In this document: positions 23,201-34,368 of the stretch, piece by piece
Layout: each line of letters opens with the position of its first letter
Numbering within the stretch: the stretch's first letter is position 1
NCBI GenBank assembly: GCA_029168955.1
Contig: JAPDOI010001210.1
Location: 1-64,000 of the forward strand
DNA from: Aplectana chamaeleonis
Lineage: Eukaryota > Nematoda > Chromadorea > Rhabditida > Cosmocercidae
Length of the DNA stretch: 64,000 bases
Direction of reading: 5' to 3'
The notes under the pieces: generated by a model
Database searches by the model: none
What the model saw: the letters and a program-made list of their open reading frames with translations, nothing else
What the model was told of the DNA's origin: nothing
Translations under genes and position numbers: made by a program

Positions 23201-26200
23201 TCACTGGAACTATTCGTTGTGACAACGGAAACTTTTGTGGACCCATCTTTTGAAATTCTCAACTCTCTGTTGCTCCGCACTTTCCTTCGGACCCTAACAA
23301 ATACTGTTTTGCCTTTAATATTCTTCTATTCTCGATTGACCCAGTTTTTTACAAGTGACAACCACCGTGAAAGTAATCATACAACCGGACAACTAGTCCA
23401 GGCCAGAGAATAATGTCACCGAAACAAGACGTTTTTGTGCGTTTATCGCTGTACCTCCGTAATTTTGGTAACATTAGGTGACCAACGCATAGTTTTGAGT
23501 GGAAAACTAGGCAACGAAAATCATGGTAAATACTGCCGCCAGGGGAAGTGTTTCGAGTGGTAAACGCATCTTATGAAAACGACTAGAACCGTAAGTATCT
23601 CTTGTGGCTCAATAGCAAGACTGGGCAGTATCCAGCCCCGAGATGCAGGTTCTAAGAAGTTACAAGCTCGAAAAGTCGTTTTATGAATGTATTCAGCACC
23701 CGAACTACCCCCCTGGGCAAAATCTGGTTGAACGCACATTTTCCATATCTACTTTGTCCAGACCGATAGCATTTGGACTTGTACGGATTTTCGGTTAAGC
23801 GTTTATTTATACCGATTATAGGGCTGTGGAAGCGTTTTAGAAAAATGCTCCAGATTCAAGTTAAAAATCTCCCAGGGGGGTTTTTCGGGCGCTGATCACG
23901 AATCTGTGATTTTTCAGTCGATTTTCCAAAGTTTTTCGGCTTATATCCTTCGAAGCATCCCAACCGTTGAAAATTTTGAGGGAAAAACACCACTTTAGAG
24001 ATTTCCGGTTTTCTACGATAGATATGTCTCAAAATCTTTCTCTGAGGGCTATTTGGAGTGATAAACACAAATCTGGAGTCCGTTTATCGATTTTTTGCAG
24101 ATTACGGTAGATTACGGTGGGTATACGGGGGTTTGGTCAAGTTCTCAGTTTTGACTCAAAATTTGTATACGGGGATGGAAAAAAAATTGTATTCGGGGTG
24201 GAAAATTCGAATTTTGCGTCCTTTTGTCGATTTTTGAAAATCTGAGGTGAATTTTGTACTCTAAATGACATGGTACCTATTGCAACCTACAGTGAACCAC
24301 AAAATTTCGACAAATGTACTCCAGATTCGTGTCCACCACCCTAGATTACCCCTACATACAAGTTTTGAGTTAAAACCGAAAAAGTTTTTGAAACTCCAAA
24401 AAATGCCTGATTGGTACCCTAGAAGTCTCGCGATGCTTGAAAAATGCTCATCACTTTTCTGAACCTGCAGCTCGGGGCGGGATACCCGGATAATTTCGAA
24501 TAATTCCAATTCAGACTTCAAACCTCCCCCGATTCTTTCGAGAATTTCGTGTACGGTTAAAATCTGACGTGACCGTTTCTACGAATCAGTCGTGATTTCC
24601 GTTGCATGTTGTGCAGCGACTACTCACTGCATTTGAAATGCGGTCACCCTCGCCGTCTGCACTCTCCCACGTCCGCGGCGGTTCCGGGCAGGGACGCAGA
24701 GGAAGGTTGAACACTCCGTGCATCCTGTGTAAAATTCATAACTCTCACTGCTCATGGCGCAAGCGGCGTGCGCGATTTTGCTCCCTCCGTCTGTAATGCG
24801 CTCTCTCACTGTTTCTAACGTCCGCTCCGCACCAGCATGCGTAGAAAGCATTTCAATTTCGCAGTTTTATAGCTCTTACGCTCTACGCAATTACCGTACT
24901 CCTTTTGTGTTGACCGATGAGATACCGATGTTTGTTTGTGTAGCTTAGTGAGGTGTAGTCGTCTCAGCGTATAACGAGCAACCGCCTATGACTGGTGGAT
25001 GTTCATCTGTTCGCGACAACTATTGCGGAGCCATGCCGGCATCTGCCTCTACTTCGATTACATTTTGTGAAGTCTAACCGGTTGCTTCGCTTTAAGATCG
25101 ATCGCCTGGTCGATACACGTAGACGAGCTGTACGTGAGAGGTAATGACTAAACTTACCCACGAAGTCGAAATGAGTTGACGAATCACTAGGGACGACACC
25201 ACGTGTCTCAGGTAGAGACACGTATTCTGGAACACGCATCCGCTCACTAATTCCCCAAAGTTCAGCTACCGAATGAAGTTCAAGAAGATCGCCAGATCAG
25301 TAGGATTGCACAGATCGATTGGGACTGCACGAATCCAGACGGTGGCGATGACGACCAACTCAGAAAAACGCCACATTCAATGCGTGTCGAATATACATTC
25401 AACTCGAGTGACCACACCCATCGAAAGGCTCTATCGCAGGGGCACGTGCCCCAAACAGTAGCACGTGCTGCTAAATTCCATCACAGGAGCACATGCTGCA
25501 AAACTTTATCGCCGAAGCACGTGCTGCAATGTGTTTTTCAGCGGCATCGTAGCTGAACACCGATAAGCCACGCCGCCGGCACTCCGACATGGGACTCAGC
25601 CAGTTCGTCGAGCACCTTCGGTTGCTACCACCGACTGGACGACGTCCCAATAGGTTAGCCAAGCCAAGTACCGCAAACTTGGGTAATTGAACCGGCGACG
25701 CTAAAGACATCTGAGTCCATCCTCAGAGAGCGCCTTATGCTTTCCTTCTTTAGCGAATCGCTCTGTCATCGCGTTGAATGTGTAGCATGCACTCATTGAT
25801 CGTTTTACTTGTTGGGCATGTGCTGTAATTTGAAACGCGATAGGCGCACGTGCTCCCCTAGCAGCACGTTCCCTGCATGTGCTCAAAACAGCCTTGTCTT
25901 CGAATTGAATGCATGTTCTACGCTCATTGAATGCGGCGATTGCCTGAGAACGCAGCAAGCAAACGCACAAGGCGTAAAAAAATCCTGCTGACGCAACCAC
26001 CGCCGGTTATGTAGGCAGCGGCTCCGCCCACTGGCCGGCCATTGGCATTCACCACCCCTCTGCTCATCGTCGTGTCTGTGTATCAAAGGACCGCGACTTC
26101 TCCCGATCGCACTCGGCATGATGGAGTGATTGATTTGCTGAAGCATGAGAGTTTACATGACAGTACATAGTAAATGGGAAAGCAATCGGCAATAGCAAGA

Positions 26201-28076
26201 TGGCAGCATGCATCACTGGCATGGAAACGTCTCCAATATTCACACTACCCGGCAAAATGTTATTTCCACGGCATGTGGAAAATGAACTAGCCGTCACGCT
26301 CCGGAGTCACTGCACTCACTGCCTTTGCGGAGCTGCACGGCGTGCGGGTTCTGAAGCGAGAAGTTACGTAGAATATGCAAACGCTGTAGCTAAAATTCCA
26401 CCAGCTAATGCTAAACTTTCCGTAATTTACGTAAACTCTAGTCAAAATTAGACTAGATGCACCGAAACCCTGGGCAGCCCCGGTTTCTGTGTGAGGCATC
26501 TAGCTACGCGCTGGCAGAGAAAGGTGATTCTCAAGGTAGGTTGAAATAACTCTAAAGAGACCGTCTATCCTGCGGTTCTTGTGTTCTCCAAGTATACCTG
26601 TGGCCTTCGCTCCGACTTAGAGGGAAATCCTAAAATTGAAATTCTGCCCGAACCCTGCCTAGAAAAGCCTTCTCCATGTTCCTCCGATGCTGTTCTGATC
26701 ACGAGAGCTATAATAGTTGCGCCCTGTTCAAACCTCAACAGCGGAGTTCATTGCGAACAGTACCATTTTCAGGTGTAAATCCCCCTAAATTTCATCAGTC
26801 ATTTTTAGATAATCTTCGGTAACCCCCCTAAGTTTCATCAATTATTTTTAGATAATCTTTGGCACTGCATATGCTATATTTCCTGTCTACGCTATTTTCC
26901 AATGGTTTGGACTGGCTCACTATGACTTCGACCGCTACTATTTTACATGGGATTACTACAACACCTTGCCACTCTCTGAAATATATAAGGCCATTGGTAT
27001 GATTGCGTTTAGGCTCCTGAGCTTAGTGACTAGATGATAAGAGAATGCTCAGACTCTTCGAGAGCGTGGGTTGGGGTTGTATTTGACACGACAGCTTGTT
27101 TCATTTTAGACGCCTACTCAGTTGTTGCTTTTCTTGCATGCGCCGCGGTTTGCTATTCCATCATACTCTACACATTATCAACGAAAGTGAGTTGAGACAA
27201 TCAACAGGAGGTAAACTTCCTTCACACATGCTCTGTGCCATCCATGGAGCTGGTACTAAAACGCGCCCATCGCGCCTAAGCAAGGCAGGGACTGCTTCTT
27301 TTATTTTGACCCCAACTCAGGAAAAACCTTTTCAATTCCTCTCTTCAGGCAGACTTTCACAAATAATTTCTCACTTGAGAAAGTTCCATGACACTTTTGT
27401 GAGCCCTCCATTCCCCCCTTTCCAAAAGGAGGTCGAGATGCTCCCGTCAACCGCACTAAAAAATTTTGACTTCTGAGCTCATCAGTGTCTGAACTTATCT
27501 GTAGGTTCAGTACAGGGTTTCCCATGGAAATTAGGCCGCTGTGAAGGATTTCGCATGTTTCGGGGCGGTTTAGGGCAAGTTCAGTTGTTAGCTTCTACAG
27601 CTTTTATTGCAGAAGTCCATAAAACGTCAAGAGCGCTCGTTCACCATACAGGTAAGTCTGATTAAGCAAGGATGTCATTCTGAACACTACAAGAATCTGC
27701 CCCTCTGAGCCTAAAGGTGTTGTTTAGGTATTTGTCTACTGCACGTTCACCGCGCTCATATTCATATTGTGGCAAGTTTTCGAGCCAATCCTCGAACCGA
27801 AACCGACAGTATATTTTTGGACATGCCTACCTTGGTTAATTTTCTTAGGAGCACCATCAATCATCTGTGTCACTTTCAACAAGTAAGGAGAACACCACTT
27901 ATTGAGATCCTCTGTCAAATGCTACAGTGTTTAATTTCTGTTCCAGGGGCATTCGAAGAAACTTTCATGCTTTACTGCTCTGCCGCAGGAAGTGTCATCC
28001 TACGTGCAAGGTTTCACCTCAAGTCACAGCTCTTTCTACTTTATATAACCGTAGCTCGCCGCAACTGCACAGCTGA
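17278..28076 (+). CDS. Srt-class 7TM chemoreceptor gene, 8 exons
   Basis: Exons: 17278-17376, 17469-17618, 18448-18579, 26852-26996, 27110-27186, 27613-27651, 27728-27882, 27947-28076. All seven introns are GT-AG and every junction keeps frame (927 nt, 308 residues plus TGA), near the Srt length of about 320-340. Seven hydrophobic segments lie at about residues 11-33, 46-68, 84-108, 128-146, 174-197, 215-233 and 245-264. The segment 2 block AYQIMFSISLCDTVQIVVH fits the Srt pattern (YxIM...D...Q...H). After segment 3 comes LAVHRMLSVSFP, where the family usually has NR. Segment 7 ends GAPSIICVTFNKGIRRNF, like HGxPxIIY...NKxIR. An in-frame TAG at 17272-17274 fixes the start unless an upstream exon splices at tttatag. 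By family knowledge the protein would be a membrane odorant or pheromone receptor in chemosensory neurons; the ligand is unknown. An Srx-type assignment is the main alternative. Confidence 0.85.
19198..19300 (+). repeat. GGCAAAC/GGCAATC repeat, copy 3
   Basis: It begins gagatgtgcagcaaacg and continues with cggcaaacggcaatcgg-type units; it lies in intron 3. Confidence 0.55.
19500..20190 (+). repeat. Dispersed repeat R, copy 2, with 22-bp tandem units
   Basis: Co-linear with 13410-14045. Its left part contains five tandem 22-bp units (19553-19662), consensus tagtgccgttgcggctccgc plus two bases. The matching part of copy 1 has only a single degenerate unit, so the array expanded locally. Confidence 0.6.
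20480..20512 (+). repeat. GGCAAAC repeat, short copy 4
   Basis: ttcggcaaacgggcaattgccgcac carries the shared terminus of the other three copies in shortened form. Confidence 0.45.
22340..22655 (+). pseudogene. Non-LTR reverse transcriptase fragment (fingers/palm)
   Basis: One frame reads SSRTILVFKNGD, then DIGKYRPIALLPVPYKVF, QPVEQAGFRKGF and MDHIHTASQLIE. This is the conserved fingers-to-palm order of RTE/L1-type reverse transcriptases. A TAG replaces the glutamate codon in the catalytic DYEKAIDS motif (here DY-stop-KAIDS). Homology ends at about 22655. It lies in intron 3 of the receptor gene in the same orientation. Confidence 0.75.
22695..22880 (-). pseudogene. Second RT fragment, opposite strand
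   Basis: The minus strand reads VGVHQGSALSPLMFMLCMDTV, then a stop and ILYANDVMLAAEWREEL. This is the RT block GVxQGSxLSPLLF followed by the YADD box, here YAND. It abuts the + strand fragment in inverted orientation and has a different sequence style, so it is a separate element. Confidence 0.7.
23055..23537 (+). mobile_element. TTAA-3 MITE, copy 2
   Basis: Same order and orientation as 16197-16679, with left end agacagtgtccagag and right end aaatcatggtaaatactgcc. The flanking TTAA has decayed. Confidence 0.65.
23540..24560. repeat. Satellite-like degenerate repeat D, copy 1
   Basis: AT-rich DNA contains recurring words such as attacggtagattacggtggg, agattcgtg, gcacccgaa and caagttttgag, separated by roughly 100-150 bp. 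The same set recurs at 38530-38690, 44106-44760 and 52510-53110. Confidence 0.55.
25430..25880. repeat. CACGTG-containing repeat cluster
   Basis: Variants of agcacgtgctg occur at about 25443, 25461, 25487, 25519, 25818, 25847, 25865 and 25876. The left group is spaced by roughly 20-30 bp. It lies in intron 3. Confidence 0.45.
26777..26862 (+). repeat. 43-bp tandem duplication of a splice acceptor
   Basis: Two copies of ccccctaa(a/g)tttcatca...attttta-gataatctt are offset by 43 bp. The second supplies the acceptor of exon 4. The first creates a decoy acceptor at 26808 that would shift the frame. Confidence 0.75.
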
Positions 28077-29090
28077 CTAGATGATAGTATACAATGCAGT
28101 AACATCGCCAATAAGTCCTCACTTTGCACACCCAATTGTGCATTTCGTCTCTTTTTTCATCTAGTTTTTAACTATGGTTGGGATTCTCACACCTCCATAA
28201 GATAGTGCTAATACAGAGTGGTAGCATTTGGTGTGCAATGCTATGTGATGTGCGTTTTGTATAAAATTTTCTTATAAATATAATATTACGAGGTTTATTG
28301 AGCCAGTTCAGGATCTTAACAAGCGTAGGGGATATTTGAATGGTTTATCGCGCCTGCAAGTGCAAAGCACTCTTGTCACCACAGTGTCACGCAAGGAGAT
28401 GTACAGTTGTGTGTTGGTGTGCTTTTAGATTCTATGGCATCTCGTCCCGAAAACTAAGATAAACAGTTGGAGAAGTTTTTTTTAATTTCCCGAGTTAATG
28501 AATTTCCCAGGAGTTTTGTTCCCGAAATTTTCCAATAAATGAGTGAAATCTGTGACGGCATTCCCACAATTTCCGAGTGAACGATTATTTCCAAGTTTGA
28601 CTTCGTGCCGATTTCAAATCAATCAATCTATTTGGCTAAAGCGCTCAAAAGTTTTCTAATGAACGAATAATCTAAGAACTTGCTTTGTATTTAATCCGAG
28701 TGAACCTTTAGTACTACGTTCCAATACTCAAGTACAATAATCTGATTTTTCGGATAGTTTTAAACCATATCAGGAAATAATTGAGCAAGCGCTCGGGTGT
28801 CTGAAAATCGAATGTCGTGACCAGGGTATGGCCGAGTTTTCAGGAGATCGCAAGTTTCGCTTTTCTTGTAAGCAAAGGGATTTCCCTTATGAAAATTGGT
28901 TCATCAACGAATGACTAACTGTTTTTACCTGTCTGTGCACTACTGCTCACTAACATAATCTTAATCCTAACAGAACTCTGATCCCTAGCACACTCGAACG
29001 ATCAGTCCTACAAAAATTCAAGTCTGCTGACCGATAGAACCAGCACTCCGTGCAGACGCAGTGCTTCTATTTCAATAGGCTATTTGAAGT
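28077..29090. other. 3' flank of the receptor gene; no gene
   Basis: AT-rich sequence with no conserved open frame. A canonical AATAAA was not found close to the stop; the terminator is undefined. Confidence 0.4.
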
Positions 29091-29091
29091 A

Positions 29092-29295
29092 CTAAGATTC
29101 ATTTTCTGGAAGCACTGCTGGAACGACCTCTTCTACTTCAGACGTCACCAGTTTTTTTGGCAGCGATTCAACTACTTCAGGATTTTTTTCAACCCCACAT
29201 TCAGGCTGACGAATGTATGTACCAAGGTGAGCGATCACGAAGGTATACAGTCGCACAAGATACATCACACGGCTCTTCTCAATCGGGAGAGGCAT
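29092..29295 (-). CDS. Small open reading frame, unrecognised
   Basis: A 67-codon frame starts with ATG. It has a basic-hydrophobic N-terminal part (RVMYLVRLYTFVIAHLGTYI) and an acidic-proline C-terminal part (EKNPEVVESLPKK, EVEEVVPAVLPENES). The composition looks coding-like and could be a 3' exon of a minus-strand gene. No upstream exon, domain or polyadenylation signal was identified. Confidence 0.25.
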   Translation of the reverse strand: MPLPIEKSRVMYLVRLYTFVIAHLGTYIRQPECGVEKNPEVVESLPKKLVTSEVEEVVPAVLPENES

Positions 29296-29767
29296 ACGTT
29301 GCAGCAGTACAAAGCTTGCCAGAATGCACGGTCAAGGTGTGTGTAGCTTGAATCGCATGGAATTGATACTCCGACGTTGTGAGCTCGCAGAAGTAACCTC
29401 GATTCTCTGAACAACCTGTTAAATTTATCGAAAGAAAGCTTCAGATTTTCCCTGATCGTCAGTGTTCATTCATATGTTGAGCTAGGAACACCGGTAGTAT
29501 TTGTACCTCATCTGTCTTTAGTGAGTGGCTTTCTCTGGCAGAAATAATAAATAGAATGAAGGAAGAGGAATATTTGACTACATTGGTGCCTAAGAAAAGA
29601 CAGAATTACTCATTGTCAACACGGGAACACGTTTATGGTTGGCGGTTCATATCACACAATCGTTTTCGTTGGCGGTTCATAACAGCATCCTCTTTCAACT
29701 TATACCAAACCTATAGCAAACCAAAAAACCGAGATCGTGATCGCGGATTGGTTTGCGAAATCAATTC

Positions 29768-31873
29768 TGGGGTGATAGCAAATGGGGTGTTAAACGCGAA
29801 TAAACCGCCACCTCCAAGCCGCCAACATACCGCGACAGAAATGCAGTTGAGCCGCCAAATTAACGCGAACAAACAGCCACCTCCTGGCCGGCTACGAACC
29901 GCGACATAGGTCCCACGGTTTGTTGCCGGTTTAACGAAAGCTGCCCTCTGCTTACACATACATTATGCGTGACCTTCGTCCGCATAAGTATTATCTACAC
30001 TTGGACACGAACGACATTTACGGTGGAAAGACGAGGGATCGAAAAGATTATACAAGTAATGCTAGTTATTTTATTCATTAGGAAGAGCGTTCAAAGAGAA
30101 CTTCGTAATAATTCGCTTGTTCGAAACACGATCAGAACGCAATTTTTTGAACTTTCCTTGGAGATCCTAATTCTCGTAATTTTTTATGAGCTCCGTGAGT
30201 TTTTAGGACCACTCTCGAAAAGACATGTTAGGTTAATCATTAGCCTCAATCAATCAAATGCGTGTGATGTGAGAAAAGTTTGCATTTGTAGTAACATTGT
30301 TAAAGTTTTTTTTAATTTTTTTTTCAAACAAAAGTGATAACGTTTTTTTTTTCAAACAAAAGTTTTTTTGAAAAATAAAAAATTTCTCCAAAGGAAAATT
30401 TGAAAATTTCTGGATGAATTATTTACAAGGTGTTCTTGGGAAGGTAACGCTAGGCGCGAAAAAGACATTCCGAAACTCGTCGAGTAATGCATAAATTCAA
30501 AGAATGTCCTGCATTCAACTGAAATGGATAGTTAAAAACTTATAAGAATGATGATAGTCTATTTTCGTTCTTGAAAAAGAATTCAAGTGTTTTTTTTTCG
30601 GAAGCGTCCGAGATTGGGGTAATGGTGTGGTTTCGGTCATTGATGCAGTGGAATTTGTGAAGTGTTTGCCGTTTTCTCAAAATGAAAGTAATCCCCCGCC
30701 CGCAGTTAGTGCTGAAAATATATAGAAACACTGTTACACACTCATATGCGCATCGTGCAAGAAAAAGGTTTTGTACACATATTTCAAGTTAAAAAATGGA
30801 CCCTCAAAAAAATAAGAGGCCACGATGGCACTGATCTGGCAATGAAAGAGGAGTATTCGAATCTTGCAGAAAAAGGAGAACAAATACAATTGGTTTTAGA
30901 AACAAGTTCGCATTTCTTTCCCACAAAACTCGCCCGCTACGCCCCGACTAATGCTGATTAAACATTACTGAAGCATCAAATCACTTGAAAATCAGTCGCT
31001 TGGAAAATTTTCTATTTTTTGCACTAAAAAAGTTGTGGAAACCTGTTCGAAACGCGAGCAAGCAAATAATTTACTACATACTCCTCATAGCCTGTGCTAT
31101 GCAATGAATTATGAAAATGAAACTAACCTGATAATAGCAAAGCGAATGAATTTCGGAAGAAAATAAACAAAAGCGGGAGAAGTGTCGGCGCTCGCCAAAA
31201 AATTAACAGCTGATTGTACGGGATTGATTAGTGCCACCAAAGAAGACGGCCAACGTGTTTCAGCAATGATCCCTGCTTTGTTTTTGATCCCTCATCGCCC
31301 GTTTCCCTGGCGGAAGCCGTTAAAAAGACTATCCCTTGAAACACCTTCTAGTTTTAAAGATAGGCTGACGTCCTGAATCAAAATGGCTAATAGTGCTATC
31401 AAACTCCTTAACCCTCTGCATCAATTAAACTAGTACTTGGCCTTAGTATAGATGGTCAAAACTGTTCCTACTGTATCTTGCTAACCGCATCCAAAAACTC
31501 CTCGGGAGGAGTTTTTCGTTAACCGCCACTTCCTCTCGCATTTCAGCACCATTTCCGTGCTGTCTGCGAGAGCATGTTAAACGCGAACTTACCGCGAGGA
31601 TGCCACATGTCGGAATTTTAGAGAAAAACAGACCTGAAACGTTTTGAAATCGCTATTTTTCGTAACAAAGGTTACAATTGTCGCTTTTTCGAGGCGTTTT
31701 CATTGAAAGTGTAACAAATGCCTACCACTGAGGGATGTTAGGGTGAAACTAGAGCGAATTCTCTCCCAAATATTAGGAGTCCTGCTCAGATTCTGTTGTG
31801 GTTAAACTCGCGTTTAACGCTAACTTAACGCCTGTTAATTCGCGTTTAACACCCCCAATTACTACCACCCCTG
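29768..31873. mobile_element. 2.1-kb element with terminal inverted repeats
   Basis: The left end ctggggtgatagcaaatggg then tgttaaacgcgaa is matched by the inverted right end ttcgcgtttaacaccccc then aattactaccacccctgg. These terminal repeats are about 34 bp. Further copies of the gttaaacgcgaa word and aaccgccac words lie just inside both ends, and a 45-bp direct repeat sits at 29797-29912. No transposase motif was seen in the interior open frames (for example 29969-30337), so it is presumably non-autonomous. Confidence 0.6.
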
Positions 31874-31879
31874 GTGTCT

Positions 31880-32060
31880 TAGTGATTGGCGATTGATAAC
31901 GACTGTGCATTTTGGTGACGAACTCACAAGAGCGAGTGGCTGGGTTATAACGCGTTTTTCGTCATTTCTCCGTTATTTTAGGGACACTTGGTAGCCAGCG
32001 TGTTGTTTTGATTGGGAGACATTGAATCGAAAATTATTTTGAGCACTGTCTTTGAGTATA
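31880..32060 (+). mobile_element. TTAA-3 MITE fragment, copy 3
   Basis: It matches the right half of 16197-16679: gacacttggtagccagcgtgttgttttg, then aatcgaaaattattttgagcactgtctttgag. Confidence 0.5.
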
Positions 32061-32447
32061 CCATAAGCGAACGGGATCATCACCTCTCGAGAACTGCCCT
32101 ATTTTAAGAGGTGTGGGTTTGGTAAACGAGATGCCCGAGGCCTGTATTTTCCGTCGTTCGCGGACTATGAAAAGGAGTAGACCTGAGTGAAGGTAGAGTT
32201 CCCGACAGAAAAACAAGACCCATTCAGCCACTTATGAGCTCTAGAGGTGGCCAAAGGGGCGTGCTCAACAATAAGTGCACTGAGCATGCCAAAGTGGCTT
32301 CTTCTTATAAATCACCGCAGGGGAAATTATAGCTCTTGCTTCGAGGTTATTGTACAGTAATTGTCTACTCCTATTTTATGGAAATATCGGATTCCGCTTA
32401 TCAGATCTAACTCAATACTGCGATACCTCTGAGAAAATCTGTGGTGA

Positions 32448-32612
32448 CGGCACCGCAGTGGCGCCGTGTAGGTGCCCTATAGGCACCTACAAGGGGTCAT
32501 TGCGGTGCCTTCACTACCAGAAGAGGCCTGCACGCCGATAGCGAAGTAGGCTCCGCAATCGCAGCTCGTTGAAGAGCCGATTGCCGCGTAGGTGTTTTCC
32601 AAGACACCTACG
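32448..32612. repeat. Two adjacent GC-rich hairpins
   Basis: A 65-bp hairpin (32448-32512) has arms ggcaccgcagtg...gtaggtgcc and its inverse around a short loop. A second (about 32582-32612) has arms cgcgtaggtgt and acacctacgcg. Related words occur at 13470-13520. Confidence 0.55.
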
Positions 32613-32639
32613 CGACCTTGCTGCGAAGCCTCCGAGGTG

Positions 32640-34368
32640 AGCCAAATATAATTGCCCTCCCCCTAATAAGGGATATCGAATAGTTGTTTGTTAAGCAACA
32701 CACCGATACAGCTGACGATACAGCTTTCCAGCTTTTGCCTGTCACCCATCTTACGTTTTCTTCGGAATCCTTTGCTTTGGAATGGTACTCGAACGATTTG
32801 GTATTTTAGCTTTTCAAACCCATACGGATGCGGAATTCGCCAGAACGTAATCCAAATAAAATTTCATGCTAATCAAACACAAAATTCAAACATCTAGCTT
32901 TGATACTTGAATGCAGAAGTCCTCACCCATTTTAATCTGGCGAAAATTCAGTTTATGTAGTCTTCAAGACAGCTGCGTTGCAAATTACACAGATTCTCAC
33001 GAGAACCGTTAAGGCTATGCATATGACTACAGATTTTAACCGTGATGGTTTTCGCTGCTATGTCAGAGTTCGAGCCTCTGAATCGTTTTCCAAGACGACT
33101 CAGCATTTAGAGAAGCGTTCGCCATTTACTGGTGCGATGCCAGGATGAAGTGCAATACCGCTGATATCATTTGCGTTTTGAGCACAGAAAGGAGTTTTTA
33201 TTCTTTTTTGTCAACACTCTGTTCAAAATCGACCATTCATTGATATAAAGAGACATCTGAAATCAGCATCAAGAGCCCTTTTTAGGAGACACATTGCTTA
33301 CTCTGGAACAAGATATTTTGGAAAAGTTAGCCTTAACACAATCAACACGGGAAACGCGCTTTCAATTTTGGACCAGCTATGAGTGATGTGTCCATCGCCA
33401 CGTCTATATGCCTTGTTCGAGAGTAAGCCATGCGCCATTTTAGAAAAAAAAGCACTCGATGTTATTTCCGAAAGCGTCTTTATATTCCCCAGCGAAGACC
33501 GAGAACGTAAGAAAGTGTGGTTTTCGAGTAATTCGACCAGTCGACCGTTCGAAAAAGCACGGCTTTTGAAACAACCAAAAATGAAGACAAAGTCTGTAAT
33601 TCGAATGAAACGATTTTTTTGTGAGAAGTTGTCAACAACACAACGTATTAGACTTGGGATTGGATAATTTATCCAACAATAATCACATTATTCGTTTTAT
33701 ACTCGAGTACTCGAATATTCGATTCACCTGGGAACTCAAATTGTCGGATTTCTCGAGAATTCGATTATTTCGTGAAATCCAATCATCCGGCGAATCCTTA
33801 AGTATTCATTTAGAAACATTTAAGTGTTCGGTTGTCCAATTAATTCTATTATTGTAAAAAACTTCTGAAAAAAACTATTCGCTCATTTCGAATCACGGGC
33901 TCCGAATATTCTATCATTGAAAAGAAATGTGCAGAAATATCTATGCAATATTTGGAAAGTCGAATCGAATAGGCCGAGTGCTTTTCCGAATATAAATACC
34001 AAACGGATAGAGTAAGGTTTTCAGATTAGTTCACTCATTCAGAAAATTCGGAAAGTTTTAATTTGGAATTCTCATTCAATCGGGCAATTAAAAAAGAGAT
34101 AATTGAATTACACTCCCTCCTTCATAACTTTCAAAACGACGATATTTTAAAGATTCGTTCATTTGAAACTTTCTGACAGTTGCCATTGAAATTTTCATTT
34201 TTTGGAAACAATTGTTTTCTGAAAATGCAATATTCTTTCGTTTATTCAAAAATGAGTGTCGATTAACCATGTCTACTCGCCCCTCTACCTAAGGGAAGAA
34301 TGCCGAAATTCAGATGGACTCCGAAAAACACCCGAAAATTCAGGAAATGTAACAAACAGCATTGTTTC
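32640..34368. other. No supported gene; ttcgaata-rich tract
   Basis: 33650-34060 is dense in attcgaat, ttcgatt and tctcgaat words, a degenerate low-complexity tract. No open frame above 100 codons and no family resemblance were found. Confidence 0.45.

Larger units (their letters stand above)
18580..26851 (+). other. Intron 3 of the receptor gene (8.3 kb)
   Basis: The intron starts gtgagc and ends atttttag. It holds the GGCAAAC repeats, dispersed repeat R, two opposed RT fragments, a TTAA-3 MITE, satellite-like DNA and a CACGTG cluster. A GC-rich stretch at 20870-21340 has an open frame of 98 codons with no recognised domain. No other receptor exon was found in it, and none is needed for a complete 7TM protein. 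Confidence 0.75.
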
